Positions 43,488-52,300 of a stretch of DNA of 64,000 nt are shown piece after piece. A program made the position numbers and the translations under genes. Numbering within the stretch: position 1 is the first letter of the stretch; each line of letters starts with the position of its first letter. A model generated the notes under the pieces. That model searched no databases. It saw only the letters and a list, made by a program, of their open reading frames with translations, and was not told where the DNA came from. The stretch is from contig NZ_JBJURJ010000004.1 of assembly GCF_046098205.1 (NCBI RefSeq), positions 124,001 through 188,000 of the forward strand, given 5' to 3'. This DNA comes from Paenibacillus_AR mesotrionivorans. GTDB lineage: Bacteria > Bacillota > Bacilli > Paenibacillales > NBRC-103111.

Positions 43488-45101
43488 ATGAATCTGTTGA
43501 TTGTAGAGGATGAGCTAAGGCTGCGCAATTCCCTTGCCAATAATATTCCCTGGGAGGAGCATGGCATTGAGGTGGTGGGGCTTGCGGGCAACGGCCAGGA
43601 GGCACTGGCCATTGTAGAACGCAAGCGGCCGGATATTATGCTCCTGGATGTACAGATGCCGGGTATGGACGGACTGACGCTGGTCCGCACCCTGCGGCAG
43701 AAGCAGGAAACCCGGATTTTTATGAAATTTATTATCCTGAGCGGGCATGATAATTTCGGCTTTGCCCAAAGCGCAATGGCTCAGGGGGTATCCCGATACC
43801 TGCTGAAGCCGGCGGGGGAGAAGGAAATTCTGGACGCCGTACTGGTGGCGGGAGAGGAGCTCCGGCGTGAACTGGAGGAGTGGCAGAAGCAGGCAGCCCT
43901 TCAGGAGAAATGGCGGGAGCATCTGCCTCTGCTGCAGAACGGCTTTTTCCAGCGCTGGGCGGATGGCGGCTACAGCCCGCCGGAGCTCCTCCGCCGGGCC
44001 CGGGATTATAACATTGAGCTGTCCGCCGATGCCCGGCTGGCAGCCGCAGTGGTGGACCTGGACCCGCTTCCCGGGGACGGGGAAGGGGATGGCGCCGGGC
44101 GGGATGATGAGCCGCTCCTGGCCTTCTCCCTCCAGTGTATGGCCCGGGACATGCTGCCGGAGCCGGCCTGTTATGCCAGCGGGGATATGGAGGGGAAGCT
44201 GCTCCTTATCTTCCTGCTGCCGTCCCAGGAGGATGAACGAGAGGCCTTGCTGCGTGTGGGGGCCTCCTTGGTGAGATTGTTGTCCCACGCCAAGGAGGTG
44301 CTGAAGGCAACCTTCAGCGCAGGTGTTTGCGGACGCACCGGCAGCCTGGAGGAGCTGGGGCCTCTGGTGCTGGAGGCGCGGCGCGCCCTGCGGGAACGGA
44401 TGGTATACGGCACTGATATCGTCATTCCATACCGGGAGCAGGGGCGTGCCAACAAGGCCATGGAGGCCCAGCCCAATCTGGAGAAAATGCTGGAGATCGC
44501 CCTGGAAACCGCCGATGAGGAAAAGGCCATGCAAGCCTTGACCGGGCTATGGGAGGCGGGATTGGGGCAAGCCGTGTCCGCTGAGGAGGTCCACGAGACG
44601 GTGCTGTATCTGAGCAGCCTGTTTGTCCGGATGATCCAGAAGCAGGGCTGGTCCGTACGGCAGGTGGTGGAGGGGGACATGGAGCAATTCCTGCATGTCC
44701 GCCTGCTGGGCACCCGGGAGGAAACCTGGGGCTGGCTTACCCGCACCGTGAAGAAAATTGCCGCCTTCGTCCGCAAGGAGCGCAGCACCACCAGCAATCA
44801 GGTGGTTAAGGCCATTCTGGCCATTGTCGACCAGGAAATCGACCGGGATATTACCCTGCACATGGTGGCGGACCGGATGTATGTCAATTCCTCTTACCTG
44901 AGCCGGCTGTTTAAGCAGGAGACGGGAGTCCCCTTTTCCACTTATGTGCTGGAGCGCAAGATGGAAAAGGCCAAATCCATCCTCCAGGAGGGGGGCAAGG
45001 TATATGACGCTGCCCGCTTGGTTGGCTATCGAGATGTCAGCTATTTTACCAAAGTCTTTCGAAAATATTGGGGAGTTACACCTGGAGAAATGAAATCATA
45101 A
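43488..45101 (+). CDS. YesN-type response regulator, AraC output
   Basis: This 537-residue regulator has an N-terminal receiver (LLIVEDELRLRNSL; phospho-acceptor Asp in MLLDVQMPGMDG near 54; YLLKPAGEKE), a long central helical region, and a C-terminal AraC domain (~435-537) with DITLHMVADRMYVNSSYLSRLF and YDAARLVGYRDVSYFTKVFRKYWG. AAGGAGGA precedes the ATG. It is probably the activator of the permease/lipoprotein/glycosidase genes that follow its terminator. Confidence 0.93.
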   Translation: MNLLIVEDELRLRNSLANNIPWEEHGIEVVGLAGNGQEALAIVERKRPDIMLLDVQMPGMDGLTLVRTLRQKQETRIFMKFIILSGHDNFGFAQSAMAQGVSRYLLKPAGEKEILDAVLVAGEELRRELEEWQKQAALQEKWREHLPLLQNGFFQRWADGGYSPPELLRRARDYNIELSADARLAAAVVDLDPLPGDGEGDGAGRDDEPLLAFSLQCMARDMLPEPACYASGDMEGKLLLIFLLPSQEDEREALLRVGASLVRLLSHAKEVLKATFSAGVCGRTGSLEELGPLVLEARRALRERMVYGTDIVIPYREQGRANKAMEAQPNLEKMLEIALETADEEKAMQALTGLWEAGLGQAVSAEEVHETVLYLSSLFVRMIQKQGWSVRQVVEGDMEQFLHVRLLGTREETWGWLTRTVKKIAAFVRKERSTTSNQVVKAILAIVDQEIDRDITLHMVADRMYVNSSYLSRLFKQETGVPFSTYVLERKMEKAKSILQEGGKVYDAARLVGYRDVSYFTKVFRKYWGVTPGEMKS

Positions 45102-45113
45102 CATGAGTTGTTA

Positions 45114-45154
45114 GCCTGAAGCGTTTTCTTTTGAAAACGCGGAGGGCTTTTTTC
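45114..45154 (+). terminator. Terminator after the response regulator
   Basis: The perfect hairpin GCGTTTTC-TTTT-GAAAACGC, with further pairing GCC/GGC outside it, is followed by TTTTTT. It separates the regulatory operon from the permease operon. Confidence 0.85.
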
Positions 45155-45278
45155 ATTTTTCGGGTAAAATCCAACATCAAAGTACCAGAAATAGTAATGG
45201 TCCTCACCTACTCACAAGCCTCTGGAATCACTAAAATTTAAGTACAGACGAAACGAGACAAGAGGAGGGTGAGGCGCA

Positions 45279-46199
45279 ATGGGTCGCGGCAATTCCAGAG
45301 GATTGGGACGTGAGCTTCGCCGGGAATGGGATTTGTATATGCTTCTGGTTCCGGGCATTCTCTGCATTCTGCTGTTCAGATACACGCCGATGTACGGGAT
45401 TATCATCGCCTTTAAGGATTTCAACATTTTTGACGGAATGGCGGCCAGCCCGTGGGTGGGCTTGAAGCATTTCCACAAATTATTCACCTATCCGGACTTT
45501 TTGCAGGTCTTCAAAAACACCATCATCATCAGTTTTATGAAAATCGGTTTTCTTTTTCCGCTGCCGATCGTAGTGGCGATTCTCCTGAACGAACTGAAGA
45601 ATATGATCTTCAAACGCACCATTCAAACCGTCATTTACCTGCCCCACTTTCTCTCCTGGGTTATTGTCAGCGGCTTGTTCATCGATATTCTGTCCTCCAA
45701 CGGGGGCCTGGTGAACAAAGCGCTGGAGGCAATGGGATTTACCCCCATCTCCTTCTTCATGGACAATGATGTGTTCCGGGGTGTGCTGGTCACATCGGCA
45801 GGCTGGAAGGAAACCGGCTGGAGCACCATCGTGTATCTGGCGGCATTCTCCACCATCGATCCGCAGCTGTACGAAGCAGCCCGGATGGACGGGGCAGGCC
45901 GCCTGCGTCAGGTCTGGCATATTACGCTTCCGGGTATTGCGCCTACGATTCTCCTTATGTTCATTCTCCGCCTCGGCAGTATTCTGGAGGCCGGCACCGA
46001 GCAAATTCTGGTCATGTACAACCCCACCGTTTACAAAACCGCCGATGTGATCGGCTCCTACGTATACCGGATGGGCTTGGGCAATCAGGATTACAGCTTT
46101 ACCACGGCAGTCGGGCTGTTCGAGTCCGCTATCGCCTTCGTTCTGGTGATTTCGGGCAATGCCTTGGCCCGGAAATATCTGGACAGGGGCATCTGGTGA
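45279..46199 (+). CDS. ABC transporter permease, LplB type
   Basis: This 306-residue protein has the LplB N-terminal signature RREWDLYMLLVPGILCILLFRYTPMYGIIIAF, six helices and the EAA loop YEAARMDGAGRLRQVWHITLPGIAPT. LplB/YtcP-type permeases import complex oligosaccharides such as those from pectin or xylan side chains. AGGAGGGTGAG precedes the ATG. It pairs with the next gene. Confidence 0.94.
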   Translation: MGRGNSRGLGRELRREWDLYMLLVPGILCILLFRYTPMYGIIIAFKDFNIFDGMAASPWVGLKHFHKLFTYPDFLQVFKNTIIISFMKIGFLFPLPIVVAILLNELKNMIFKRTIQTVIYLPHFLSWVIVSGLFIDILSSNGGLVNKALEAMGFTPISFFMDNDVFRGVLVTSAGWKETGWSTIVYLAAFSTIDPQLYEAARMDGAGRLRQVWHITLPGIAPTILLMFILRLGSILEAGTEQILVMYNPTVYKTADVIGSYVYRMGLGNQDYSFTTAVGLFESAIAFVLVISGNALARKYLDRGIW

Positions 46200-46238
46200 T
46201 GAGGACAAACACAGGCATCAAGAAAGGAGAACGGACCG

Positions 46239-47195
46239 ATGGCTGACTTGAATCTCCAGGCAGGAGCACCGGAAACGACAGCCCTTCCCAACACGGCGGG
46301 ATCGAAGCGGACCGGGCGCAATGGCATCCGGAGCAGCATTCCCGAAAAAATATTTACAGTATGCAATTATCTCTTCTTCGTTCTGATGGGCTTCACCACG
46401 CTGGTTCCGTTTGTGAACCTGATCGCCAAGTCCCTGAGCAGTGAACATGCCGTTATATCGGGAAGAGTAAACCTCATCCCCATCGATATCCAATTCGGCA
46501 CCTACAAATACGTCATGCAAGACAGCATGTTCCTCAATTCGCTCAAAATTTCCGTTATTCTCACCCTGGTCGGCACCTTCCTGAGTTTGCTGGTGACCAC
46601 CATTACCGCCTATCCCTTGTCCAAGCCCCACATAAGAGGGCGGAAGTGGCTTCTGCTGATGTTTATTTTCACCATGCTGTTCAGCGGTGGTTTGATCCCC
46701 ATGTATCTCCTCATGCAGAACCTGCATCTGGTGAACAAGCTGCCGGTGCTGTTCTTGCCGGGTATGGTGAATGTGTTCAATATGCTGATCATCAAAAACT
46801 ACTTTGAAGGTTTGCCCGACGGCCTGGAGGAATCCGCCAAGCTTGACGGCGCCGGCAACATCCGGGTCCTGGTATCCGTGGTGCTGCCTCTGTCGCTGCC
46901 GGTTCTGGCTACCATCGCCCTGTTTTTTGCCGTAGGGTACTGGAACGACTATTTCGCATCCATGATCTACATCACCAATCCGGAATTGAAGCCGCTGCAG
47001 CTGTATCTGAAGGAGCTATTGGTTGCATCCAGCGGGGACTTCCTGAAGGACAACATCGATGCAGCGCTGAACACCACACCCCAGTCCATCCAGGCGGCAT
47101 CCATCCTGCTGGCCACCATCCCGATCCTGCTGGTTTATCCGTTCCTGCAGAAGTATTTCGTCAAGGGTGTGCTGGTAGGTTCCGTGAAGGGGTAG
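46239..47195 (+). CDS. ABC transporter permease, LplC/YtcP type
   Basis: This 318-residue protein has a hydrophilic N-terminal tail of ~45 residues, six helices and the EAA loop EESAKLDGAGNIRVLVSVVLPLSLP. Family features are LLFSGGLIPMYLLMQNLHLVN-type segments and the GVLVGSVKG end. It lies 39 bases after LplB. A large inverted repeat then separates it from the binding-protein gene. Confidence 0.94.
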   Translation: MADLNLQAGAPETTALPNTAGSKRTGRNGIRSSIPEKIFTVCNYLFFVLMGFTTLVPFVNLIAKSLSSEHAVISGRVNLIPIDIQFGTYKYVMQDSMFLNSLKISVILTLVGTFLSLLVTTITAYPLSKPHIRGRKWLLLMFIFTMLFSGGLIPMYLLMQNLHLVNKLPVLFLPGMVNVFNMLIIKNYFEGLPDGLEESAKLDGAGNIRVLVSVVLPLSLPVLATIALFFAVGYWNDYFASMIYITNPELKPLQLYLKELLVASSGDFLKDNIDAALNTTPQSIQAASILLATIPILLVYPFLQKYFVKGVLVGSVKG

Positions 47196-47224
47196 GCTGA
47201 AGAACCTGTCCGACGAAAGTAAAA

Positions 47225-47397
47225 GGTGAATCTATATTCATGTGAAGAGACTGGAAGGGATAGAAGTGACTTGAGGGCGAGTTTTTTGGCGGCTTTGAAC
47301 CCTTCAAATTCATTCAATCAAGGCCGACAAAACGTGTTTGAGCATCCAAGGCACTTCTATCCCGGTAAGGAATGAAACGAATGAATATGGATTCACC
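47225..47397. repeat. 173-bp imperfect inverted repeat inside the transporter operon
   Basis: The outer arms GGTGAATC-ATATTCAT (47225) and ATGAATAT-GATTCACC (ending 47397) match except at one base. A second pair of arms, GGGATAGAAGTG-CTTG and its complement CAAG-CACTTCTATCCC, lies inside. The internal part is non-coding. It sits between the permease and lipoprotein genes. It could be a MITE-like element or a structured leader that sets relative expression. Confidence 0.7.
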
Positions 47398-47515
47398 AAC
47401 ACTATGATTTCGGGGTCCCTGCAAAAGTAACCGGAATAACATAAGGGAAGCCGGGGACAGCTCCTGTGCTTCACTTTGCGGGGAATGATTATATTCATCT
47501 TAGGGAGGTAAGTCC

Positions 47516-49036
47516 ATGTTGAAAAAATCAGTTGTACTGGCAAGTGTAGTGGCATTATCGGTTCTTGGCACGGCCTGTGGCGGATCCTCGGATTCCGGCT
47601 CCACCGCTTCTACCGCTCCATCCGGAGGTGCTGCCGCATCCCCGGCGGCTACAGAGGGACCCAAATCTCCGTTGCGGATGCTCATGCAATACGGGCGTTT
47701 TGACCCTAACAAGGACTTTACCGCCGGCCTTATCAAGGAAAAAACCGGCTACGACGTCACCTACGACATGCTTCCCGCCGAGAACTATGATGAAAAGCTG
47801 AACCTGATGGTAGCCAACAAGGAAGAATTCGACGTGATGAAGCTGAGTGCTACCCAATTCTTCAAGCTGGCCACCTCCGGCGCCCTGGAGCCGTTGGATG
47901 ATCTGGTGAATAAGTTCGGCCCCAACGTCAATCAGGCTATCAAGCCCCAATCCTGGACCAGCACCACCATCGACGGCAAAAAATTTGCCATTCCCGAAAC
48001 CGGCTCCGGCGTTTCCGTAGGCGAAGAGCTGATCGTCCGCCAGGATTGGCTGGATGAGCTGGGCCTCAAAATGCCCACAACCCCGGATGAGCTGTATACC
48101 GTTCTGAAAACCATCAAGGAAAAGAAAAACATCGTTCCGCTGACGGGCAGCAAGGACTCCCTCTACGGTGACATTGCCGCCGCCTTCGGCGTTCCCTACG
48201 GCAGCACCTCGGATTGGGTACTGAAGGACGGCAAGCTGGTCCATAAGGCCGAGCTGCCGGAGATGAAGGAATTCCTGACTTACATGAACAAGCTGAATGC
48301 GGAAGGTTTGTTGGACCCCGAGCTGGCTATCAACACCGCCGCCAAGGCCATCGAAAAATTCACCAGCGGCAAAGCGGCCGTCTACAAGCTGGCCTGGTGG
48401 AATGCACCGAACACGATGACCGCCCTGACCAAGAACTTCCCCGAAGCCAAGGTATCCGTTATGCCTTTCCTTAAGGGTAAGGATGGTAAGGTATCCTTGA
48501 GCGTCACAAACGGCACAAGCTGGTATATTGCCATTCCCAAGTACTCCAAGCATAAAGAAGATGCCATGAAGCTGCTGAACGCCAAGCTGGAAAAAGAAAC
48601 CTTCAAGAGCCTGGCTATCGGTATCCAAGGGACCCACCATGAGGTGAAGGACGGTAAATACTTCCCGATCCTGCCAAAATTCAATGACGACCTGACCAAC
48701 GGCAGTGTGTTCATGACCGGTGTGGATGAAACCAACTATCCCATCTACTGGCAGGCGCGGGTGCGCAAGGACCCCGTTCTCCAGAAGTTCTATGAGGACT
48801 TCCAAAAGTACGCCGAAGGCAAGCTGGTTGAGGATCCCATGTCCTTTGCTCCGCCCATCGACGCCATCTCCAAGAACAAGCAAAAGCTCACCAAGCTTCT
48901 GGACGACAATGTCATCAAGTTTATCAGCGGCTCTGAGCCGGTTGCCAACTATGACAAGTTCCTGACCCAATGGAAAGCGGAAGGCGGAGCAGAAACCATC
49001 AAGGCCGCCAACGACTGGTATTCCACCAAGAAATAA
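47516..49036 (+). CDS. Extracellular solute-binding lipoprotein (oligosaccharide), copy 2 of the locus
   Basis: This 506-residue protein has the lipobox LGTACGGSS (Cys near 21), a Ser/Thr/Ala/Gly linker and the LipO-type fold (LRMLMQYGRFDPNKDF; EELIVRQDWLDELGLKMPTTPDELY; NDWYSTKK end). Together with LplB and LplC it forms the standard three-gene importer. GGGAGG precedes the ATG. The codon choice is strongly biased toward frequent codons, as expected for an abundant surface protein. Confidence 0.94.
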   Translation: MLKKSVVLASVVALSVLGTACGGSSDSGSTASTAPSGGAAASPAATEGPKSPLRMLMQYGRFDPNKDFTAGLIKEKTGYDVTYDMLPAENYDEKLNLMVANKEEFDVMKLSATQFFKLATSGALEPLDDLVNKFGPNVNQAIKPQSWTSTTIDGKKFAIPETGSGVSVGEELIVRQDWLDELGLKMPTTPDELYTVLKTIKEKKNIVPLTGSKDSLYGDIAAAFGVPYGSTSDWVLKDGKLVHKAELPEMKEFLTYMNKLNAEGLLDPELAINTAAKAIEKFTSGKAAVYKLAWWNAPNTMTALTKNFPEAKVSVMPFLKGKDGKVSLSVTNGTSWYIAIPKYSKHKEDAMKLLNAKLEKETFKSLAIGIQGTHHEVKDGKYFPILPKFNDDLTNGSVFMTGVDETNYPIYWQARVRKDPVLQKFYEDFQKYAEGKLVEDPMSFAPPIDAISKNKQKLTKLLDDNVIKFISGSEPVANYDKFLTQWKAEGGAETIKAANDWYSTKK

Positions 49037-49108
49037 GCAGCCAGACCCGTGCGTCCTGCGGACTCCGGCAGCAGCATAGAATCGGCAGCACACACAGGCA
49101 GCACGCGA

Positions 49109-49216
49109 CTAAGAGACTGCGACGAAATAAAGTACCGCTAATTTGCCGACAAAACTCCTAAAACCATCGAGATTTTGTCTTCAAAAGCGGGTACTAATTT
49201 CCTCGCAGCTCCTAAG
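49109..49216. repeat. 108-bp inverted-repeat element, copy A
   Basis: The left arm CTAAGAGACTGCGACGAAAT and the inverted right arm ATTTCCTCGCAGCTCCTAAG pair over about 30 bases. The inner ACAAAACTCC...GAGATTTTGT forms a second stem. A close copy lies at 58712. The 294-bp gap it occupies, between the lipoprotein and the SLH glycosidase genes, otherwise shows no gene. Confidence 0.75.
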
Positions 49217-49330
49217 CGGCTGCCTGTGGTTTAGAATCGGAGGAATTTCACCTGTTTGGGACGCCGGGACAACATAGCCCGGCCCTGTGCCGGGGATCAG
49301 CACCACTATCCCATCCCGTCAGGAGTGTGA

Positions 49331-52300
49331 ATGATGACCTTCGTTTCTGTCAGAAAAACCATGGCATTATGGACTGTTGTACTGCTGATTGCTGCTTTGC
49401 TTGCCCCGATTTTCCCGGCTGGCGCCTTAACCGCTTCGGCTGCCGAGCCGGACGGAGAGGGTGCTGTCACCCAAGGAATAACCAGTGTTACCGAAAACGT
49501 GTATTCTGTAACTGATGCGGTTTATTTGGTTTCGGCGAATGGTAATGATCGGCTTGAGATGAAATATATTAATTTTAATACGGACGCCGATCCGCAGAAA
49601 GCGGATTATGCGGCTCTGTTCACAAGTGGAGCAGGAGTCACCAACCGTTCGGATCATCCTAATGAGGTTTTTGTAAAAGCAGGGAATATCGCCATTGCTG
49701 TAGATGCAACCGGTTTGGTTAGCGGTCTATATGGTCCCACCAATAAGAATCCTACAACGAATGACAAGCCAACCGCTTGGGATCCCGCTCTATATGCAGT
49801 CATTCCTCAAGGCGGCTATATTGTTTTGGCCAATGATAATAATTGGGAACAGAAGGATTTTCGCAAAAACTTATACATGAACTACCGGATCGGCCATCAG
49901 GTAACCCTCGTCAAAGGGACTCAAACCCTGACTGCCGCCGATTTTCTGAACCTGCCACCGGCTTTGGCGTTAACCACGGCCTCAGGTACGGAAGTCTCCT
50001 TGCCCACCTTTAAGATAGCAGGGGAAATCGACCATCACGCAGCGGACTTGAATCTTGCTGTTATGGTTGGAGAAACGGCTGCTGTCATTAGCGCGGACGG
50101 GAGCTTCACCGCCACGGTTTCCTTAAAGGCAGGGCTGAATACCTTAACGGTCCAGCTGCTCTCCGGAGCTTCCATTTTGGATACAGAATCGGTCACGGTG
50201 ACCTACAAGCCTGTTGTGGCCGGCAATGGGGTGGAGGTAGAAGCAGCCCCGGAGGATATCACCGTTAGTATTGAAGGGCCCCGGAAGAATATCGACTACA
50301 TCGATCAGGACATCACCGGCATCGACAATATTATCGCTCTGTTCACCCGGGAGTCCGGAGATACCATCACGATTCCCCAGTTCAATGTGGCGGTGCAAGT
50401 AGGCGCCGACAGCAAGGTGATGCAGGTGGTTAACCCCGCCTCTAGTGGCGGCGGTGCCCCAAATTGGGCCGGTCCCACAGAGCTGGCTATTCCCCAAGGC
50501 GGCTATGTGCTGTACGCCCAGGATACCAGCTATGCCAACAATAACATTAAACGGTTTTTGGCTACCAAGTTCAAGGTTGGGGATGTGATCAAGCTCCGCA
50601 AGAACGGCGAGGTGGTGCCGGTTACGGAGCTGATGAGCGGCCGGGTCAAGCTGACGCTGGACAATTACCAGATGGTCACCTCTACGAAAGCGCAGGAGCT
50701 GATCAGCGGGAATATTAGCGACGCGGGGGGCCTTGCTGCCGTACAGCTGCTGATTAACGGCACACCTGTGCCTGTGGCGGCGGACGGTACGTTTTCCTAC
50801 AGCTATTCCCTTCAGGCCGGCATCAACTATGTCAATGTGAAGGTGATGAAAAACGGTGCGGAGAATACAAGCCGTGACCTGGTTATTTTCAGCCGGCCGG
50901 GTTTTACCTCCAACAAGGGTGTAATCCTGTGGGTGGATCAGGCCGCCAATGCCCGGAAATTCCAGACCAGCGAGCATGTATACGAATTCCTGAAGAAGGC
51001 CAAGGATAACGGGGTCACGGAAGTGGTCTTCGACGTGAAGGGTGTGGAAGGATACGCCTCTTATAAGAAGAATGATCTGACCGGGCGTCCTTATGTCAGT
51101 GAAATTACGGCTCCGGCCAAGGCCGGGTCAAACCCGGATCTGGATCTCCTGGAGGAATTCGTCACCCATGGGCACGCATTGGGGCTGAAAATCCATGCGG
51201 CAATTAATGTATTCGCCGAAGGCTCCATTGCCAGCGATGAATATGCCGTATTGGACGATCACTTGGATTGGGAGGAACGGATTTACGTTCCCGAAAACAA
51301 TGGACAGATCAAACGTGTGCGGGAGAGCGCCAAGCAGGGATTGGTGGCTTTTGTAAACCCGTCCAATGACGAGGTCCGCCAGTATGAGCTGAAGACCTTC
51401 GAAGAGGTCATCAAAAACTATGATGTGGACGGTGTGGTCCATGACCGGGGCCGTTATGACAATGAGTCGGCGGATTTCAGCGATCTGACCCGGGCCAAGT
51501 TCGAAACCTTCCTCCAGGCCAAAGGCAAGCAGCTTCAAAATTGGCCTGCGGATGTGTTTTCCTACAATGGCACTACCCGGGTAAACGGGCCGCTGATTCA
51601 GGATTGGTGGGAATTCCGCTCGGGCACCATCAAGAGCTTTTTCGGCGAAGTGAAGAGTCTGGTGGATTCCTACGAATCCTCTACCGGCAGAACCATCCAG
51701 GCCTCCGCCTATGTGGGCTCCTGGTACGAAACCTACTATCTGAACGGCGTAAACTGGGGCAGCCCCAACTTCCGTTTTGACAGCAGATTGGGCTTGAAGG
51801 ATGAATATGTGTATACACCGGGGTATTATGAGACCGGATATATCGAGTATATCGATTTCCTGATGATCGGGGCCTATCAGACCACCGGGCAGGAGGTAAG
51901 TAAGTATATTACCTTGGGCAACATTGTGACCAACGGGGAAATTCCTCTTTATGCAGGAATTGCTTTAACCAACGTTCAGGCACCTGAGCTGCAGCGTGAT
52001 GTGTTCCAATCCGGGTTGGCCAACACCAATGGCCTGATGCTGTTCGATGCCTCCCAGGTCAACTGGCCCATCGCTTCTGCGGCTCTGAAAAACCAGGTAT
52101 ATGTGAAGGACTATCAGGTGGGCTTCAGCCTGCCGGGCAAACCGGAGCAGTTTTTGGAGGGGAATTTCCATAATATTAACCTGATCGAAGGAAATATCAA
52201 CGCCTATACGGATTCCTTCGGTTATTCCACCGGCACCTCCCGTTTTGGGGTGGAGGTAGTGGTTGGGGCAGACGGCACAGTTTCCAAGGTTCTGAACCGG

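Noticed and set aside
47555..49093. 512-codon minus-strand ORF opposite the second lipoprotein
   Set aside because: It is antisense to a clear solute-binding protein with strong codon bias; the translated product has no recognisable motifs.
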